A stretch of 64,000 bases of DNA, taken from assembly GCA_026122225.1 (NCBI GenBank), contig JANEZZ010002241.1, positions 248,001-312,000 of the forward strand, given 5' to 3'. The translations under genes were made by a program, and so were the position numbers. How positions within the stretch are numbered: position 1 is the first letter of the stretch; every line of letters begins with the position of its first letter. The DNA comes from Heloderma charlesbogerti (lineage: Eukaryota > Chordata > Lepidosauria > Squamata > Helodermatidae). The notes under the pieces were generated by a model. It did not search any database, was not told where the DNA came from, and worked only from the letters and a program-made list of their open reading frames with translations. Shown here piece by piece: positions 1 through 11,130 of this stretch.

Positions 1-1716
1 AAGGATGGCAAAATGATAACAGATGACAAGAAAAGGCAGAAGTGCTCAATTCTTACTTTGGCTCAGTCTTCTCCCAAAAGAGGGTCTATGAGCCCCCTGG
101 CAAAGGCCAAGTACAGGCTGAAGGGGCAGGATTGCAGCTTGAGATCGATAGGTGTTCCTTGACCATATGCCTAAGTACTTTGAATGAGTTAAAATCTCCA
201 GGGTCAGATGAACTGCACCCTAGAGTAATAAAGGAACTGGCAGAAAAACTCTCAGAACTGCTGTCTATTCTGTTTGAGAAATCATGGAGGAGGGGTGAAG
301 TGCCAGATGACTGGAGGAGGGCTAATGTTGCCCCTATCTTCAGAAAGGGTAAAAAGGAGGAACCTGGGAACTACAGACAAGTCAGTCTGACATCAATCCC
401 TGGGAAAATTCTGGAGCAGATGATAAAGCAATCCATCTGGAAGCACCTTGAAAACAATGCAGTGATTACTCAAAGCCAACATGGATTTGTGAAGAACAAG
501 TCCTGACGAATCTGATTTCATTTTTTTATCAAGTAACCTCCCTTATGGACTGTGGGAATGCGGTAGACATAATATACCTCGACTTCAGCAAAGCTTTCAA
601 CAAAGTGCCCCATGATCTCCTGATGAGCAAACTAGCTCAAAGTGGTCTACATGAAAGAACAATCCGATGGATCCACAGTTGGCTACAGAATCAGACTCAG
701 AGAGTGCTTATCAATGGGATCTTCTCAAACTGGGGAGAAGTAACAAGCAGGGTACCGCAAGGCTCAGTCCTGGGCCCAGTGCTCTTCCACATTTTTATGA
801 ATGACTTGGAGGAGGAGGTGCAGGGAATGCTGATCAAATTTGCAGATGACACAAAATTGTGTGGGATAGCTAATACTTTGGAAGACAGAAGCAAAATTCA
901 AAATGATCTTGATAGCCTGGAGCGCTGGGCAGAAAACAACAGAATGACATTCAACAGGGATAAATGCCAAGTTCTGCACCTAGGAAAAAACCAAATGCAC
1001 AGTTACAAGACGAGAGATATGTGGCTCAACAACACTACAAGCGAGAAGGCTCTTGGAATTGTTGTCGATCACAAGCTGAATATGCGCCAACAATGTGGTG
1101 TGGCTGCAAAAGAGGCAAATGCTATTTTGGGCTGCAGTAATAGAAGTATAGCTTCCAAATCCCAGGAAGTACTAGTTCCCCTCTACTCAGCACTGGTTAG
1201 GCTTCACCTGGAGTACTGTGTCCAGTTCTGGGCACCACACTTTAAGAAGGATGCAGACAAGCTGGAGAGGGTTCAGAGAAGGGCAACAAAGATGGTCAGG
1301 GCCTGGAAATAAAGCCCTATGAAGAGAGACTGAAAGAACTGGGCATGCTTAGTCTTGAGAAGAGAAGACTGGGGGGAGATATGACAGCTCTCTTCAAGTA
1401 CTTGAAAGGTTGTCACAGAGAGGAAGGCCAGGATCTCTTCTCGATCATCCCAGAATGCAGGACACGGAATAATGGGCTCAAGTTACAGGAAGCCAGATTC
1501 CAGATGAACATCAGGAGAAACTTCCTGACTGTTAGAGCAATACGACAATGGAACCAATGACCTAGGGAAGTAGTGGGCTCTCCCACACTGGAGGCATTCA
1601 AGATGAGGCTGGAGAGCCATCTGTCAGGGATGCTCTGACTTGGATTCCTGCATTGGGCAGGGGGTTGGACTTGATGGTCTTGTAGGCCCCTTCCAACCCT
1701 ACTATTCTATGATTCT
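1..1716 (+). mobile_element. CR1-type LINE, 3' part of ORF2 and 3' end (decayed)
   Basis: Three open segments (42-506, 545-1312, 1345-1560) are pieces of one non-LTR reverse transcriptase broken by stops and frameshifts. Visible motifs are YLDFSKAF near 572, the PQGSVLGP block near 755, and the catalytic FADDTKL at about 839, followed by the thumb region and a LEKRRLGGD motif. The 3' end has the CR1-typical phrase ending in ATTCTATGATTCTAT at about 1703-1717, so the 3' terminus is intact while the 5' part lies outside the window. It sits inside FCHO2 intron 6 in the antisense orientation to the gene. It is not functional as read. Confidence 0.93.
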
Positions 1717-1815
1717 ATAAGCTACTCACAGTAGCTTATTAGCCATTCATGTGGTGGAGGATTATGGACTATTTAAAAAAAAATAAGCTACTGTGTGTAG
1801 CTTATTAGCCAATCA
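1717..1815. repeat. Pair of short hairpins in direct repeat behind the CR1 tail
   Basis: Two near-identical hairpin units, at 1717-1743 and 1782-1810, each read ataagctact, a short spacer, then agtagcttat, followed by tagcc and a similar downstream stretch (ttcatg or atcatg). They are separated by about 40 bp that include an A-run. The first unit abuts the CR1 3' tail. They could be the ends of a very short non-autonomous DNA transposon; the class is not known. Confidence 0.6.
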
Positions 1816-2730
1816 TGGGTTATTGTGATGTCTGAACATGGCCTAAGTGTCTTCATCAAGTATATGGTATAAAACTAAATAACTGTTTGAGTACAACACG
1901 AAAGATGAATATGCAAATAACCAAACATAGTGCAGATTGGTTCTTGTTTGCTCCACTTTTGCCAGAGCAGCTTTCAGACTGCCTTAAATAGCAAACATAT
2001 TTCAAATGCGTTTCATGTTTATTTTACATTAGCCCAAGACAATTATGGCACCACTATCTACTAAAGTTATAAGCATTATTGTTCTGTTTGTCTGAGGAAG
2101 AGTTCATAAGATAATACCAAGTAGATCAGGTCTTCAACCTTCTCTCATTTTCCTGATTTCATTTTACAGAATGGGCACTTCTTACTCTAATTCTTCAAAT
2201 CTTAGTATTTATTAGAGACCTAAGATCTAGATTTTCTTTAACTCATCAAGGATCCTTTGCCACAATGAATTGTAACAGTTTAAGATTACAGTGTGCACTT
2301 TCCCAGTAACATCTTCAAACTACTGAGGATCTTATGATAAAAAAGTAGTTTTAGGATAAAGTAAAGCATTGAATATCAAAACGAAAATGGCAATAATAGC
2401 ATAACAAATTCCACAAGGAATTTGATCAAGGTGAAAGGAAGAGAAATAAATCAACATGTAAGAAGTGATTAGCTGAGGCAGTTGAATGGTAAGTGGCTGG
2501 TTTCTCTGTGCTAGGATTTAGCCACAAGTCTTACTTCTATCAAATACTCTGAACCCCAGTACTTGCAGTAATCTGTGCAAATTACAAACATTTCTATTTA
2601 TTCTGGATAGTGTATTCTCCCTTCTGCCAGATTCCCTGCAAAATGGTATAAAGGGAAAGAGAGACTACATGTAGAGCGAGGATTACAAATAAAAATACAG
2701 TGTTCAATATTTCACATATATATATTGGGC
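1816..2730. other. FCHO2 intron 6, unique AT-rich sequence
   Basis: No open frame of note, no RNA gene and no repeat that I can name. Ordinary intronic sequence by eye. Confidence 0.6.
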
Positions 2731-2849
2731 TGGATCCAGACGTAATCATGCTTACAGTAAACCCACTGAAATCACCAGGACTTAGTCATGACTAACTTGT
2801 CCCATTAATTTAAATGGGTCTATTGTAAGCATGACTAGGTCTGGATCCA
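2731..2849. mobile_element. Short MITE with 25-bp inverted ends, beside the exon 6 donor
   Basis: The left end starts tggatccagacgtaatcatg (2731) and the right end (2825-2849) is its inverted copy, matching at about 21 of 25 positions. The interior is itself partly palindromic. In FCHO2 sense the element begins at intron position +13 after exon 6. A similar terminal motif recurs near 28789, 18092 and 18387, suggesting related elements. The superfamily is not assigned because a clean target duplication was not seen. Confidence 0.7.
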
Positions 2850-2861
2850 AATAAGGTTTAC

Positions 2862-2966
2862 CTGTGCAGTTTCAGTCATTTTCTGTTCAAAATCAGATTT
2901 TGCTGCAGCATACTTTTCTACATAGAGTTTGTACGTATCTGTAGCTTTCTTGGATTTTACTGCTGC
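2862..2966 (-). CDS. FCHO2: FCHO2 coding exon 6 (F-BAR domain)
   Basis: This 105-nt exon encodes 35 residues, [20 protein letters not shown] onward to KMTETAQ, approximately residues 166-200. It begins after a TTTCTTTAG acceptor and ends at CAG|GTAAAC, both in phase 0. The sequence closely matches the F-BAR segment of vertebrate FCHO2. The F-BAR domain dimerises into a curved helical bundle that binds phosphoinositide-rich plasma membrane at sites where clathrin-coated pits start. The next exon lies to the left of the window, so the gene is incomplete here. A MITE begins 12 nt into the following intron. FCHO1 is the main alternative, but the phrase [15 protein letters not shown] points to FCHO2. 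Confidence 0.95.
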
Positions 2967-3175
2967 CTAAAGAAATCACAGATAAGGAGGATATTGAAAA
3001 GCAAACATTTTACAATTTAGTTGTTAATTTAATTTGCCATGGCTTGCTCCATCACAATATATTCCAGTTCTCACCACATGAGGGCTCACACAAACAACAT
3101 ACGACACAAAATGTTTCAATAATGTCACCTTGGATGACTTTATTATATTCAAATGTAATGTGTGAACATAGTTTA

Positions 3176-3307
3176 GGATGCAATCCTATGTAGGTTTCGA
3201 CAGAAAAATGTCTTACAACTCCCAGCATTCCTCAGCCAGCATGGCTGACTGGGAAATACTGGGAGTTGTAGGGCTATTTTCTGTCTAAACCTGCACAGGA
3301 TTGCGCC
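3176..3307. mobile_element. Small palindromic Harbinger-like MITE, copy 1
   Basis: About 130 bp that fold almost end to end: GGATGCAATCCTATG at the left pairs with CAGGATTGCGCC at the right, and the centre pairs aactcccagcattcc with its inverse. TTA precedes the left end; the right flank (TTT) appears mutated. A second copy lies at 7161-7293. Confidence 0.75.
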
Positions 3308-4244
3308 TTTAGATAATCAAGAAGAGAACATCAAAGGTAAATGAAAGATGTAATCCCAAAACACAGTTATAAGTATTTTCTAACAATTTAAAAATAAGCT
3401 CAGAGATTAATTATAGAGGGGAAAGATATGAAATAAGATAGACATCCTAGCACTTTTTCTTTACTAATCTTCACAGCACCTTCAAGGCATATTTTAATTA
3501 TATTATAAATAAGTGGAGAAAATCCTTGTGGAACTCCAGTATAGTTATCTGTTTGAATTGTCATTAAAAAATGTTATTTTTGTCACACTGCACAAAATTA
3601 GTATACATTATGTTCATTTTAAGGAAAAAAATGCTAATTAGCACTGAGGTGCTAATTTACTTTTTAATCTAAATGCTAATTAGATACCCTTTCTCTTATT
3701 TGCACAGTGACCTCACATGTTGTAGGGTGAGATCCAACAAAACTGAGATGTCCAAAGGGTCAAATACATGATGCTCTGAAATGCCAGTTTCAACAAGCTG
3801 AAAGAAATCTTGCTCAACAGAGTCGACTGCATATTGGACACCTGAAGACATCCTACATTACATAGTCATCTGAATGAATGGTAAAACATTTCAGGAGTCA
3901 AAGACATATTTCATATCCCAATATAAGTTCCTTTGTTCATATACTTTCCTTATGAAAACATTTCCATAAGGGTAAATACAGCAGAAATTATATATACTTG
4001 AAGAACTGCTCAGTGAAGCTCATGCGCTTGCACATGTGCGCACACAAGCTAATCCAATAAGCAAACACAACCGTATCTTATTACATTAATACTATTGGTT
4101 GTTTCATGCAGAAGGCATTCATTTTTATATTTTAAAACTCAAACAACAAAAGCCGCAATGCTGTATGGAACTTTTCAAGCTGAGTGATATTACCATAAAG
4201 TCAGTTAGCTAAACCTTAACCTTGAAGTAAGGCTTAAAAGTTAC
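3308..4244. other. FCHO2 intron 5, remainder
   Basis: AT-rich intron with no recognisable gene or dated repeat. A run near 4020-4050 alternates purine and pyrimidine (gcgcttgcacatgtgcgcac) and is a possible Z-DNA-prone stretch, nothing more. Confidence 0.55.
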
Positions 4245-4397
4245 CTTGTCTATTTCTCTCTGTGTTGCACTTTCCTTTTTCAAACGCTCTTGTTCCACAC
4301 ATTTTGAATTGTAGTTTTCCTTTGCTTTTTGGAGGGCCTGGGTAATACTCTGAATGTTTTGCACTGCTTCCAAAGTTCCTGAAACCTCTTCCTTAGT
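4245..4397 (-). CDS. FCHO2: FCHO2 coding exon 5 (F-BAR domain)
   Basis: The exon is 153 nt (51 codons) and encodes residues 115-165, from [20 protein letters not shown] to [12 protein letters not shown]. The acceptor is TTAACAG and the donor AAG|GTAACT, both phase 0. The translation is rich in Lys, Glu and Gln with heptad-like spacing, as expected of the long F-BAR helices, and it includes the FCHO-type phrase [13 protein letters not shown]. The reading frame joins exons 4 and 6 without interruption. No stops or frameshifts are present, so this is a live coding exon. Confidence 0.95.
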
Positions 4398-6230
4398 CTG
4401 TTAAGTAATACATGTGTGTCAAGCACTACCCATTTAATATTTTCATCTGAAGTCATTCAAATACATTAAAAAAAAGAATTGTTAGCAAGTTGCTCAGGGT
4501 AGGGCAAGCACTACAGGTTGCCAAAAAAACTGGCAACATGAAAGATGGTCACTTTAAGAAATACTTGCCAAGGCCAAACAGTGACAGCAAAATAGTCTTG
4601 GCTAAAGGTTCTGCTGGTCACGTATGTAAGGTCAAATCCATCAATTCCAACTTAAGCAGAACTATATTCAATAGCTTTATGATAAGCAAAATGTTAATAT
4701 AATTATGTATGTATTTGCCAGCCTTGAGTGATTTCCTGATGCTTAATCATTATCTAGGTACAGATGGAAAAGTTCTCAATGTTGCAAAAGAACACAATAT
4801 TTGAATAGCTGCAGGCTCAAGCACCCTCTCTGTTGAGAACTCATCACCCTTTTCATTACATTTAAGTTGACTATGGCAAGGAGTTTTCTCACCACAGTTG
4901 TTTCAGCCTGGAACAGCTACTGAGGCCATCCGGGAACTGTTGCCTCACCTCTTTGTATTGTCTGATATGCTAGATTTGACACCCCTTTTGTTCTTTTGAA
5001 ACGTTTGTCAAAAGAGTATAAGGACCCTGGTCTCCTAGCCCTCATCAGACTATGCTGACTTCATAGATCAGTTCCATTCGTAGCTGTTCGACCAGTAGCA
5101 TCTCAGTCCACGCTACTGAAACCTACCCTGGTCTAGTTGCTGCCCCACTGTTGGAAGGAGTTCCACTCACTTGTTTGGAATAGGAAAAACTCCAGAGTCC
5201 CGTGGGCAAGCTGAGAGAGAAAAGAGCACAGGATTGCTGTGATTCTCTTACTTCTCAGCCACTTTTGCCCAGTATCATTTGAGTCTGGCAGCTTAGGTTG
5301 TCACCTCACCACAGGCTGAAATCCACTACAACCTGTTTTAAAACACGTATTTTTCCTTCATCTGCAAAGACCCAGGAATTTCTATGCACCCCAAGCTTCA
5401 GCTACAAGAACAGACACAGGAATAGGTATCTATTCTATTTTCAGGAGGTTCTTGTACAAATTGTAGCCTCCTACTTTGTACCCTCTTTTCTCCGGTGTGT
5501 CTGCATATATGTACATTTGATCTGATTTTGGACTGTATTTGGTTGGAGTCCCAGCCATTTATTGCATGCTTTCCTGGTTAACTCGTGGGAAAGATTGTGG
5601 TCGGGACCACTTTTCGTTTCCTCTTTATTGTCACCTCAGTTGGCCAGGTCTTCTGGAAGATTTGGCCAAGCTGTGGTCCTTCAGAAAAAGGAGTAAACAA
5701 AGTTGGAGAGAGCACACAAAGCACTAGAAATTGGAGTGAATCTGTTTTCAGCTTTAGGTAACTCCCATCCCCAATTCCCTTTTGTTATTGTGACTATGCA
5801 TCAGGACTAGCTTTAGCACACCACTCCTTGTTAGGACAAACCTCCTCAAACCTTCTCTTTCCTCTCCACTCTTACAAGCTCACCCCAAACCTTTCCTGTT
5901 CCTTCCCAAGAGTGTTTGGGACTCCAGCTTACTTAATCCCCACCTCTCGACTTCTTCACTCTCACAAGCTCATCCCAGATCAGACCAGATTGTTCATGCA
6001 TGCCCACGGCCTAGCTTTAAGAACCAGAGCCCTCTGATTCAGCTGCCAAAAGAACTGAACTAATTTCTCCACTATCTGGTTCTCTCTGCATCCGCTGAAG
6101 GTTTTTTACATGTTTATGTATGTTTTACTTGGTTTGATTCATGAACCCTTTACCAACTTAATTTCTCTGATTAATGAGTGTACATTTTAAATTCTTGCTT
6201 GTGTTTAATACAGTCCTCTGTTTTTGAAGG
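4398..6230. other. FCHO2 intron 4, main part
   Basis: About 1.8 kb of intron. Open frames of 62-75 codons at 4490, 5298, 5539 and 5828 show no family resemblance and are taken as chance. The 4880-5960 part has a pyrimidine-rich composition and may be an old decayed repeat, but I cannot name it. Confidence 0.5.
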
Positions 6231-6257
6231 TGTGTGTGTGTGTGTGTGTGTGTGTGT
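6231..6257. repeat. (TG)n microsatellite; (CA)n in FCHO2 pre-mRNA
   Basis: 27 bp of uninterrupted TG on the plus strand. In FCHO2 sense it is a CA repeat at intron positions about +124 to +150 after exon 4. Confidence 0.97.
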
Positions 6258-6380
6258 ATCATTGGGTTTCTCCTGCCAGATACCAAAGTTAAAAGATCCC
6301 TTAACAAATGTGCATCTTGAGAATGTGAGCAAGTTTGTACACATGTCTAGAGGAGCACATTTGATAACAATATACATAAC

Positions 6381-6522
6381 CTTTTTATGAGCTTTCATTT
6401 GTTCATCTCCATACTTCTGCACTTCTTTTATTAGTTCTTGCAACTTCCGAACAAGTTCTAAATGACAGCCTGCTAATTTTTCTGTTGATGATTTGAAAAC
6501 ATCCCAGACTGGTGCAAATGTC
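6381..6522 (-). CDS. FCHO2: FCHO2 coding exon 4 (F-BAR domain)
   Basis: The 142-nt exon completes the Gly codon split with exon 3 and then encodes 47 residues (68-114), from [20 protein letters not shown] to [21 protein letters not shown] followed by [17 protein letters not shown] is characteristic of FCHO proteins. The acceptor is CTTATTCTTAG. The donor is AAG|GTTATG, which departs from the GTRAGT consensus at +3, +5 and +6 and looks weak. A (CA)n tract lies about 124 nt downstream in the intron, so regulated inclusion is possible. Skipping this 142-nt exon would shift the frame. Confidence 0.95.
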
Positions 6523-6710
6523 CTAAGAATAAGGAAAAAGGTGGGCACGTTAGTGCTGAAATAGTCTGAAAGCAAGGTAATATATTAAGCACAGCCATCT
6601 ATTAATGTAACTCAAACATATTTTAGAGTCCTACCTACGTACCTTAAAAACAAAGATTCTGTGTACTTTTATCCTGTTAACACGCAGAACCAACATAAAA
6701 AAGACTGTAA

Positions 6711-7157
6711 GGGAAAATCCTATTACTTCCACAGTCGATGCTTGTAAGCCTCCAAACTCAAAGGCTTATGTTCAGAGTGGGAAGAGAGGTGGAAGCGATT
6801 GTCGCCTCTGCTGCTCCTCCCACTCTACATTTTAGCTAGACAGGCTTTTTTGCCCATCTAACTGGAGGGGGAGGGAAGGAAGCTGGAGAGGCCTTGGGAT
6901 AGCTCATATCCCAGCCTCTCCAGTTCCCCCCCCTCCCTGCCCACTGGAACACCCCTTCTATCTCCTCTCTGAGGTTGTTTTTCCAGCCTCTGAGAGGCAG
7001 CTGGCACAGTTCTCTCTGCGCCTGCTGCAAGGGGAAGGGGGCGGGGAGTGCAGATTCCCAGCTCTGAGGTCAGAGTGTTGTCTCTGACCTCAGATCTGGG
7101 AATCCGAAGTATCGTATGGCCCCCCCAATGCTGTTTAGGGACCATAAGATTGCTCTC
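6711..7157 (-). mobile_element. GC-rich Harbinger-like MITE, copy A
   Basis: 447 bp flanked on both sides by TAA (6708-6710 and 7158-7160). The left end is GGGAAAATCCTAT and the right end AGATTGCTCTC, matching the family termini GGGAGCAATCC and its inverse. The interior has the family landmarks: paired aggc-rich hairpin, an aatgccccc-type tract and a ctctgacctcagatctggg tract. Short open frames here (6836-7178) are repeat sequence, not genes. Confidence 0.85.
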
Positions 7158-7160
7158 TAA

Positions 7161-7293
7161 GGGCACAATCCTGTGCATGTTTAGACAGAAATAAGTCCTA
7201 CAATTCCCAGCATTCCCCAGCCAGCACAGCTGACTGGGGAATGCTGGGAGGTGTAGGACTTTTTCCTATCTAAACCTGCATAGGTTTGCACCT
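7161..7293. mobile_element. Small palindromic Harbinger-like MITE, copy 2
   Basis: Starts GGGCACAATCCTG directly after the TAA that ends copy A and closes TTTGCACCT before another TAA (7294-7296). The centre is a near-perfect inverted pair, cattccccagccagc and gctgactggggaatg. It is homologous to 3176-3307. Confidence 0.85.
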
Positions 7294-7296
7294 TAA

Positions 7297-8367
7297 ATTT
7301 GCTTTCCCAACCCAAAAGGTTGGGAAAACCCAAGGTAGCAATGGATGACTCTGCCTATTTCACTTTCTATAGCAGTCACATTTTTTTCAACCACAAGTTC
7401 GGCTGGTCCCATTTCTGCATCAATTTGTGAATGCTTTAAAAAAAAAGCCTGCATGAAGATTTGTACATATTTTCATTTGCATTTCATTTGCAAATTTGTA
7501 TAATTTTCCCTATTATAGACACATTTTTTGCAAGGATGTTTCTCTAGTATATTCCTTTTCAAATGTTATTTCCCCCGAAGTATGCATTTTTGTACCTAAT
7601 TTTTCTTATGTATGGATTTTTGTATGTAAGATTAAAGCAGTGCAAACACCAAAGGAAAATCACAGTCTTGTTCACTTTTAGTTCGGGAAGTACAAATCAG
7701 GCTAGTTTATATTAAATTGCTAACCAAACGAATTTCTCCCCCAACTTTAAACCAAGGTTCAACAGATAACACCACAGCTGATTACTGCTGTTCAGTTATA
7801 AGTATATGTTCAGGGCTTATTCAAATCCTTTATTTTAAAAGTGAAAAAATCTAACTCAGAGGTTCCAAATGTCTATTAATTTATAGAGTAGAAACGGTAT
7901 TAGTTACATACTACACAGCAATTCCTTATAGACATGAGAACTCTGCAGTATAGAATGAGTAGGATATTATATGTTTTGAAATAAGGACACACTATAAACA
8001 AGCACTCCCGTTTAAAGGCTTGCAACCAAGAGAACTGAAGCAAGCAAAGCCGTTTGCCTCAACGCCAAGAACATGCAGGAGGCCAACTTTCTCCTTGGCA
8101 GAAATGATGCAAACAGCACCACATTCCTGCCAAGGATTCTAGGACTGGTAATCCCAGTCCCATCCCTGGCAGGAGAAAATTCTCTACCCAGGCTCTGGGA
8201 GTGCCTACTCTATGTAATCTTTTTTAAAAAAATACTAATTATATAAACTAAGTAAAGAAAGGCAGAGAAGTTGCTCCAACAGCTTTCAATTCATCTGTTC
8301 AATGTTTCTTAATATATAAGAGAGAACCTGAATGAAGTTATTTTACTTTGACACACCATCAACTTAC
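7297..8367. other. FCHO2 intron 3, remainder
   Basis: AT-rich intron sequence with a possible old repeat near 8030-8220 (gcaagcaaagccgtttgcc to ctccttggcagaaatgatg), not identified. No gene seen. Confidence 0.5.
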
Positions 8368-8442
8368 CCATTCTGGGAATAATTGTTTGCTGATTTGGCT
8401 AGCTTCGTCATTGATCTTGAATATGCCTCCTCTATTGTAGCC
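8368..8442 (-). CDS. FCHO2: FCHO2 coding exon 3 (F-BAR domain)
   Basis: This 75-nt exon supplies the last base of an Arg codon split with exon 2, then [20 protein letters not shown] and YSQN (residues 43-66), and two bases of Gly 67. The acceptor is GTTATTCATAG and the donor AATGG|GTAAGT, which is close to consensus. The phrase [16 protein letters not shown] is the typical start of the second F-BAR helix in FCH-domain proteins. Reading frame and phase agree with exons 2 and 4. Confidence 0.95.
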
Positions 8443-9959
8443 CTATGAATAACAAAAGACAACCCTAACGTTCAGCAATCCAAATTTCTGTAACAACTGC
8501 ATACGCCAGTACTGTGGCAGAATACTGTCTTGGACATGCAAAAAGAACACCCTCAGACTGTGCTGGTGATGTAGAAGTAAAACAAGCTTTGCCCCAGAGC
8601 TTGGGTGTTAGAAGACTTCATCTGGCTCCAAACACAACAGTTAACAGAAACACACACAAAGAGCAAGGCAGTGGGTGATCTGGCAAGGACTGTTTTGCAG
8701 GAACACATAAATCTAGTAAGATAATGTCGTAAAAATAAAATAGATATTGACCAATTATAAGACTAATATTTGGAGGGCTGAGTATATCTGCTCTCTCCTT
8801 TCTGTAAAATGTAGAGGAAGAGACTAGAAGAGAGTTAATGCAACTGATGAATGTTTGCATATGTAGAACTCATCTTTTGTCATCCGTTCTTTTTTCCTTA
8901 GTCAGCTTTTTTAAACAGTTTGTTTAGCATCTTTCTACTGTATATATTCCTCTTGGTTTAAATTGGTATAGGATAAGATATAAGCTAATATAGGACAGCC
9001 TGCTCCTATATAAACCTACCCTTATGTTGAGACACTCTTCAGAAGTCCTGCTCCATTTCCCCATACCACCTCAAATACAGTGAGGTAGCAATGTGGGATA
9101 GGGCCTTGTAATGCTAAACTGTCCTTTAGTGTCCACTGCTCTAAAGCTATAAACATCCCTAACCAGGACAGCTGGGTTTCACAGGGCTCCTTGAATAGCA
9201 CATGTATTTCCTGGGTGTCCAAAACCACAAAACAAGAAGACTTTTGCTGTATCCAGCCTGTCAGAGATACCTAAAGCATATATCTTTTAATTAACACTTT
9301 CCTAGCCTCATCTCCCAGCCCCAAACCTGATAACAAGAAGGATCTTCCTGTTTATGTTACTGGTTGGGCAGCCACCCCTGCTCCAATGTAATAAAATGGA
9401 ATAGGATTCTTTATCCCTGACACTTGGGCCCATTTTCACCTGGGGATGTGTAACATGGAATCCCCACAGCCTCTCCCAACCAACCAAGGATACTGTGTGT
9501 TTTGCAATTCTCCATGTGACCCCTGCATTGTAAGTAGCCTAACCTAAGTTAGCAAGCTTTGTTATACCGTTTTATTTACTTTTCAAGTACCCTCTGTTTT
9601 CCTTTCTTGTCTCTTACCATATTCCTTTAATATTTTCTCTTAATTTGAATGTGAGGTTTGGAGTGTGAATTTCTGACCAAATCCAAGAGAGAGGTTTTTC
9701 TCTTCTCATCTGCCCAGCCATTTGGTTTCACTAATAGGGTTCTCAGATTTACACCTACAGGGAAGTAAAGGGGAAGCAGGCTACCTGCTTGTGGTCAAAG
9801 CATGTTAGCTGGTTGCTCCTCCCACCCCCAATCTCAGGTAGATTACTGCCTTGTAGCGCTGGGGTACCCTTTGCCCAGGGTTAGAGAATAAGAACATGGG
9901 TGGTGTGGCAGTTACTACCAAATGGACAGAAGTGTGTGCAGCTGGGTCTGCCCCACAAG
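8443..9959. other. FCHO2 intron 2, distal part
   Basis: No convincing gene or nameable element. The only open frames are shorter than 81 codons and show no family signal. Confidence 0.5.
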
Positions 9960-10275
9960 ACAGCAGCAGCATGTAAATTTCCAGCACAGGGCTTTTCTAA
10001 AGCGGCAGCAAAATTGTGCAACTCCTTTGCCAGGGAACCTTGCCTTACTCCTTCTTTGTTGGCCTTCAGATAGCAAGGAAAGGTGGCCCTTTTTAACAGA
10101 GTCTTTGCAAGTGACAGCTTTTTTATGATAATCTGACAGTTTTTAATAATTATCAACTTTTATCTGTATTATTTGGTTTGTATATTACTGTTTTATGTTA
10201 TGTTGGGAATTTTTGTATTGATTTGAGTGTATTTGTGAACTGCCTTGGAGGATATTATAAGAAAAGATGCCAATG
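9960..10275 (+). mobile_element. L2-like LINE 3' end fragment
   Basis: A decayed terminal coding tail (phrases like LLLCWPSDSKERWPF in one frame) is followed by the T-rich 3' region tttttatgttatgttggg and gtgaactgccttggaggat, which is the closing sentence of squamate L2-type elements. Truncated at the 5' side. Confidence 0.6.
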
Positions 10276-10799
10276 GTTATAAATATTGATAATGATACTC
10301 TTGACAAAAGAGACAATACCTAATTTTACTTTAAACAGCAATACCTATTTAGTCTTGCATGTGTGTTTTAAGTATACATATATACAGCAGCAACCTGGCA
10401 CTTCAGCAACAACATGAGATCAAGAATACACCCAGACCATAAATCTGGTCTTTCATGGTTTGTTCGACTAGGATCATTATGCCTGAACCAGGCCAGAATG
10501 AAAAAGACACGGAAATTAGATCAAGCCCAAATGTTTGTAAGAAGATGAGGGATTTTTCACTCAACAGGATGTGTACTCAATTCAGGTTTCCTTATTTTCT
10601 CCCAATTCCATTACATATTAAGGGGTCCATTATCTCAAGCTTAGCTGACTGAAAAAGGCTATTCTAGCTCTCTGTTTTCAGACAATGCCATCACAAAACT
10701 TGAGAGGTGATATTATAGGACTCCATTAGATCAGAGGCTATATCTCAGTATTGTGCCAGTAGAAAATAATTAATCTCACCATTTATAAATTTGTCTCAT

Positions 10800-11130
10800 C
10801 TCTAAGAACTGCTCTAGAGGCCCTATTCCAAATTACACAACCTTCAGAGGTTAAGCGGGTAGTGACTGGGGAGAGGGTCTTTTCAGTGGTTGAAAGACAA
10901 CAGTCATGAGGCGCCAATGTTACTCTTTTAGATGGCAGGCCAAGACTTTTAAAACATTCTCCAAGGCACTGTATGGTTTTGCTACTTCTGACCCGATTTT
11001 AAAATTATTGTTTTTAACTATTCTGCCGACTACGGCTGTTATTGCTAATGTTGATTTTACTTCTGTGGTGGTGAGTTAACCAGTTTTTATTGAGAGCTGC
11101 TTTAGATTATTTTTATTTTAACCTTTTAAA
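10800..11130 (+). mobile_element. LINE 3' end fragment, L2/CR1-like
   Basis: Contains gagagggtcttttcagtggt, a FRRQAKTFKTF-like translation around 10930, and a downstream T/A-rich 3' region. Assignment to L2 rather than another LINE clade is uncertain. Confidence 0.45.
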
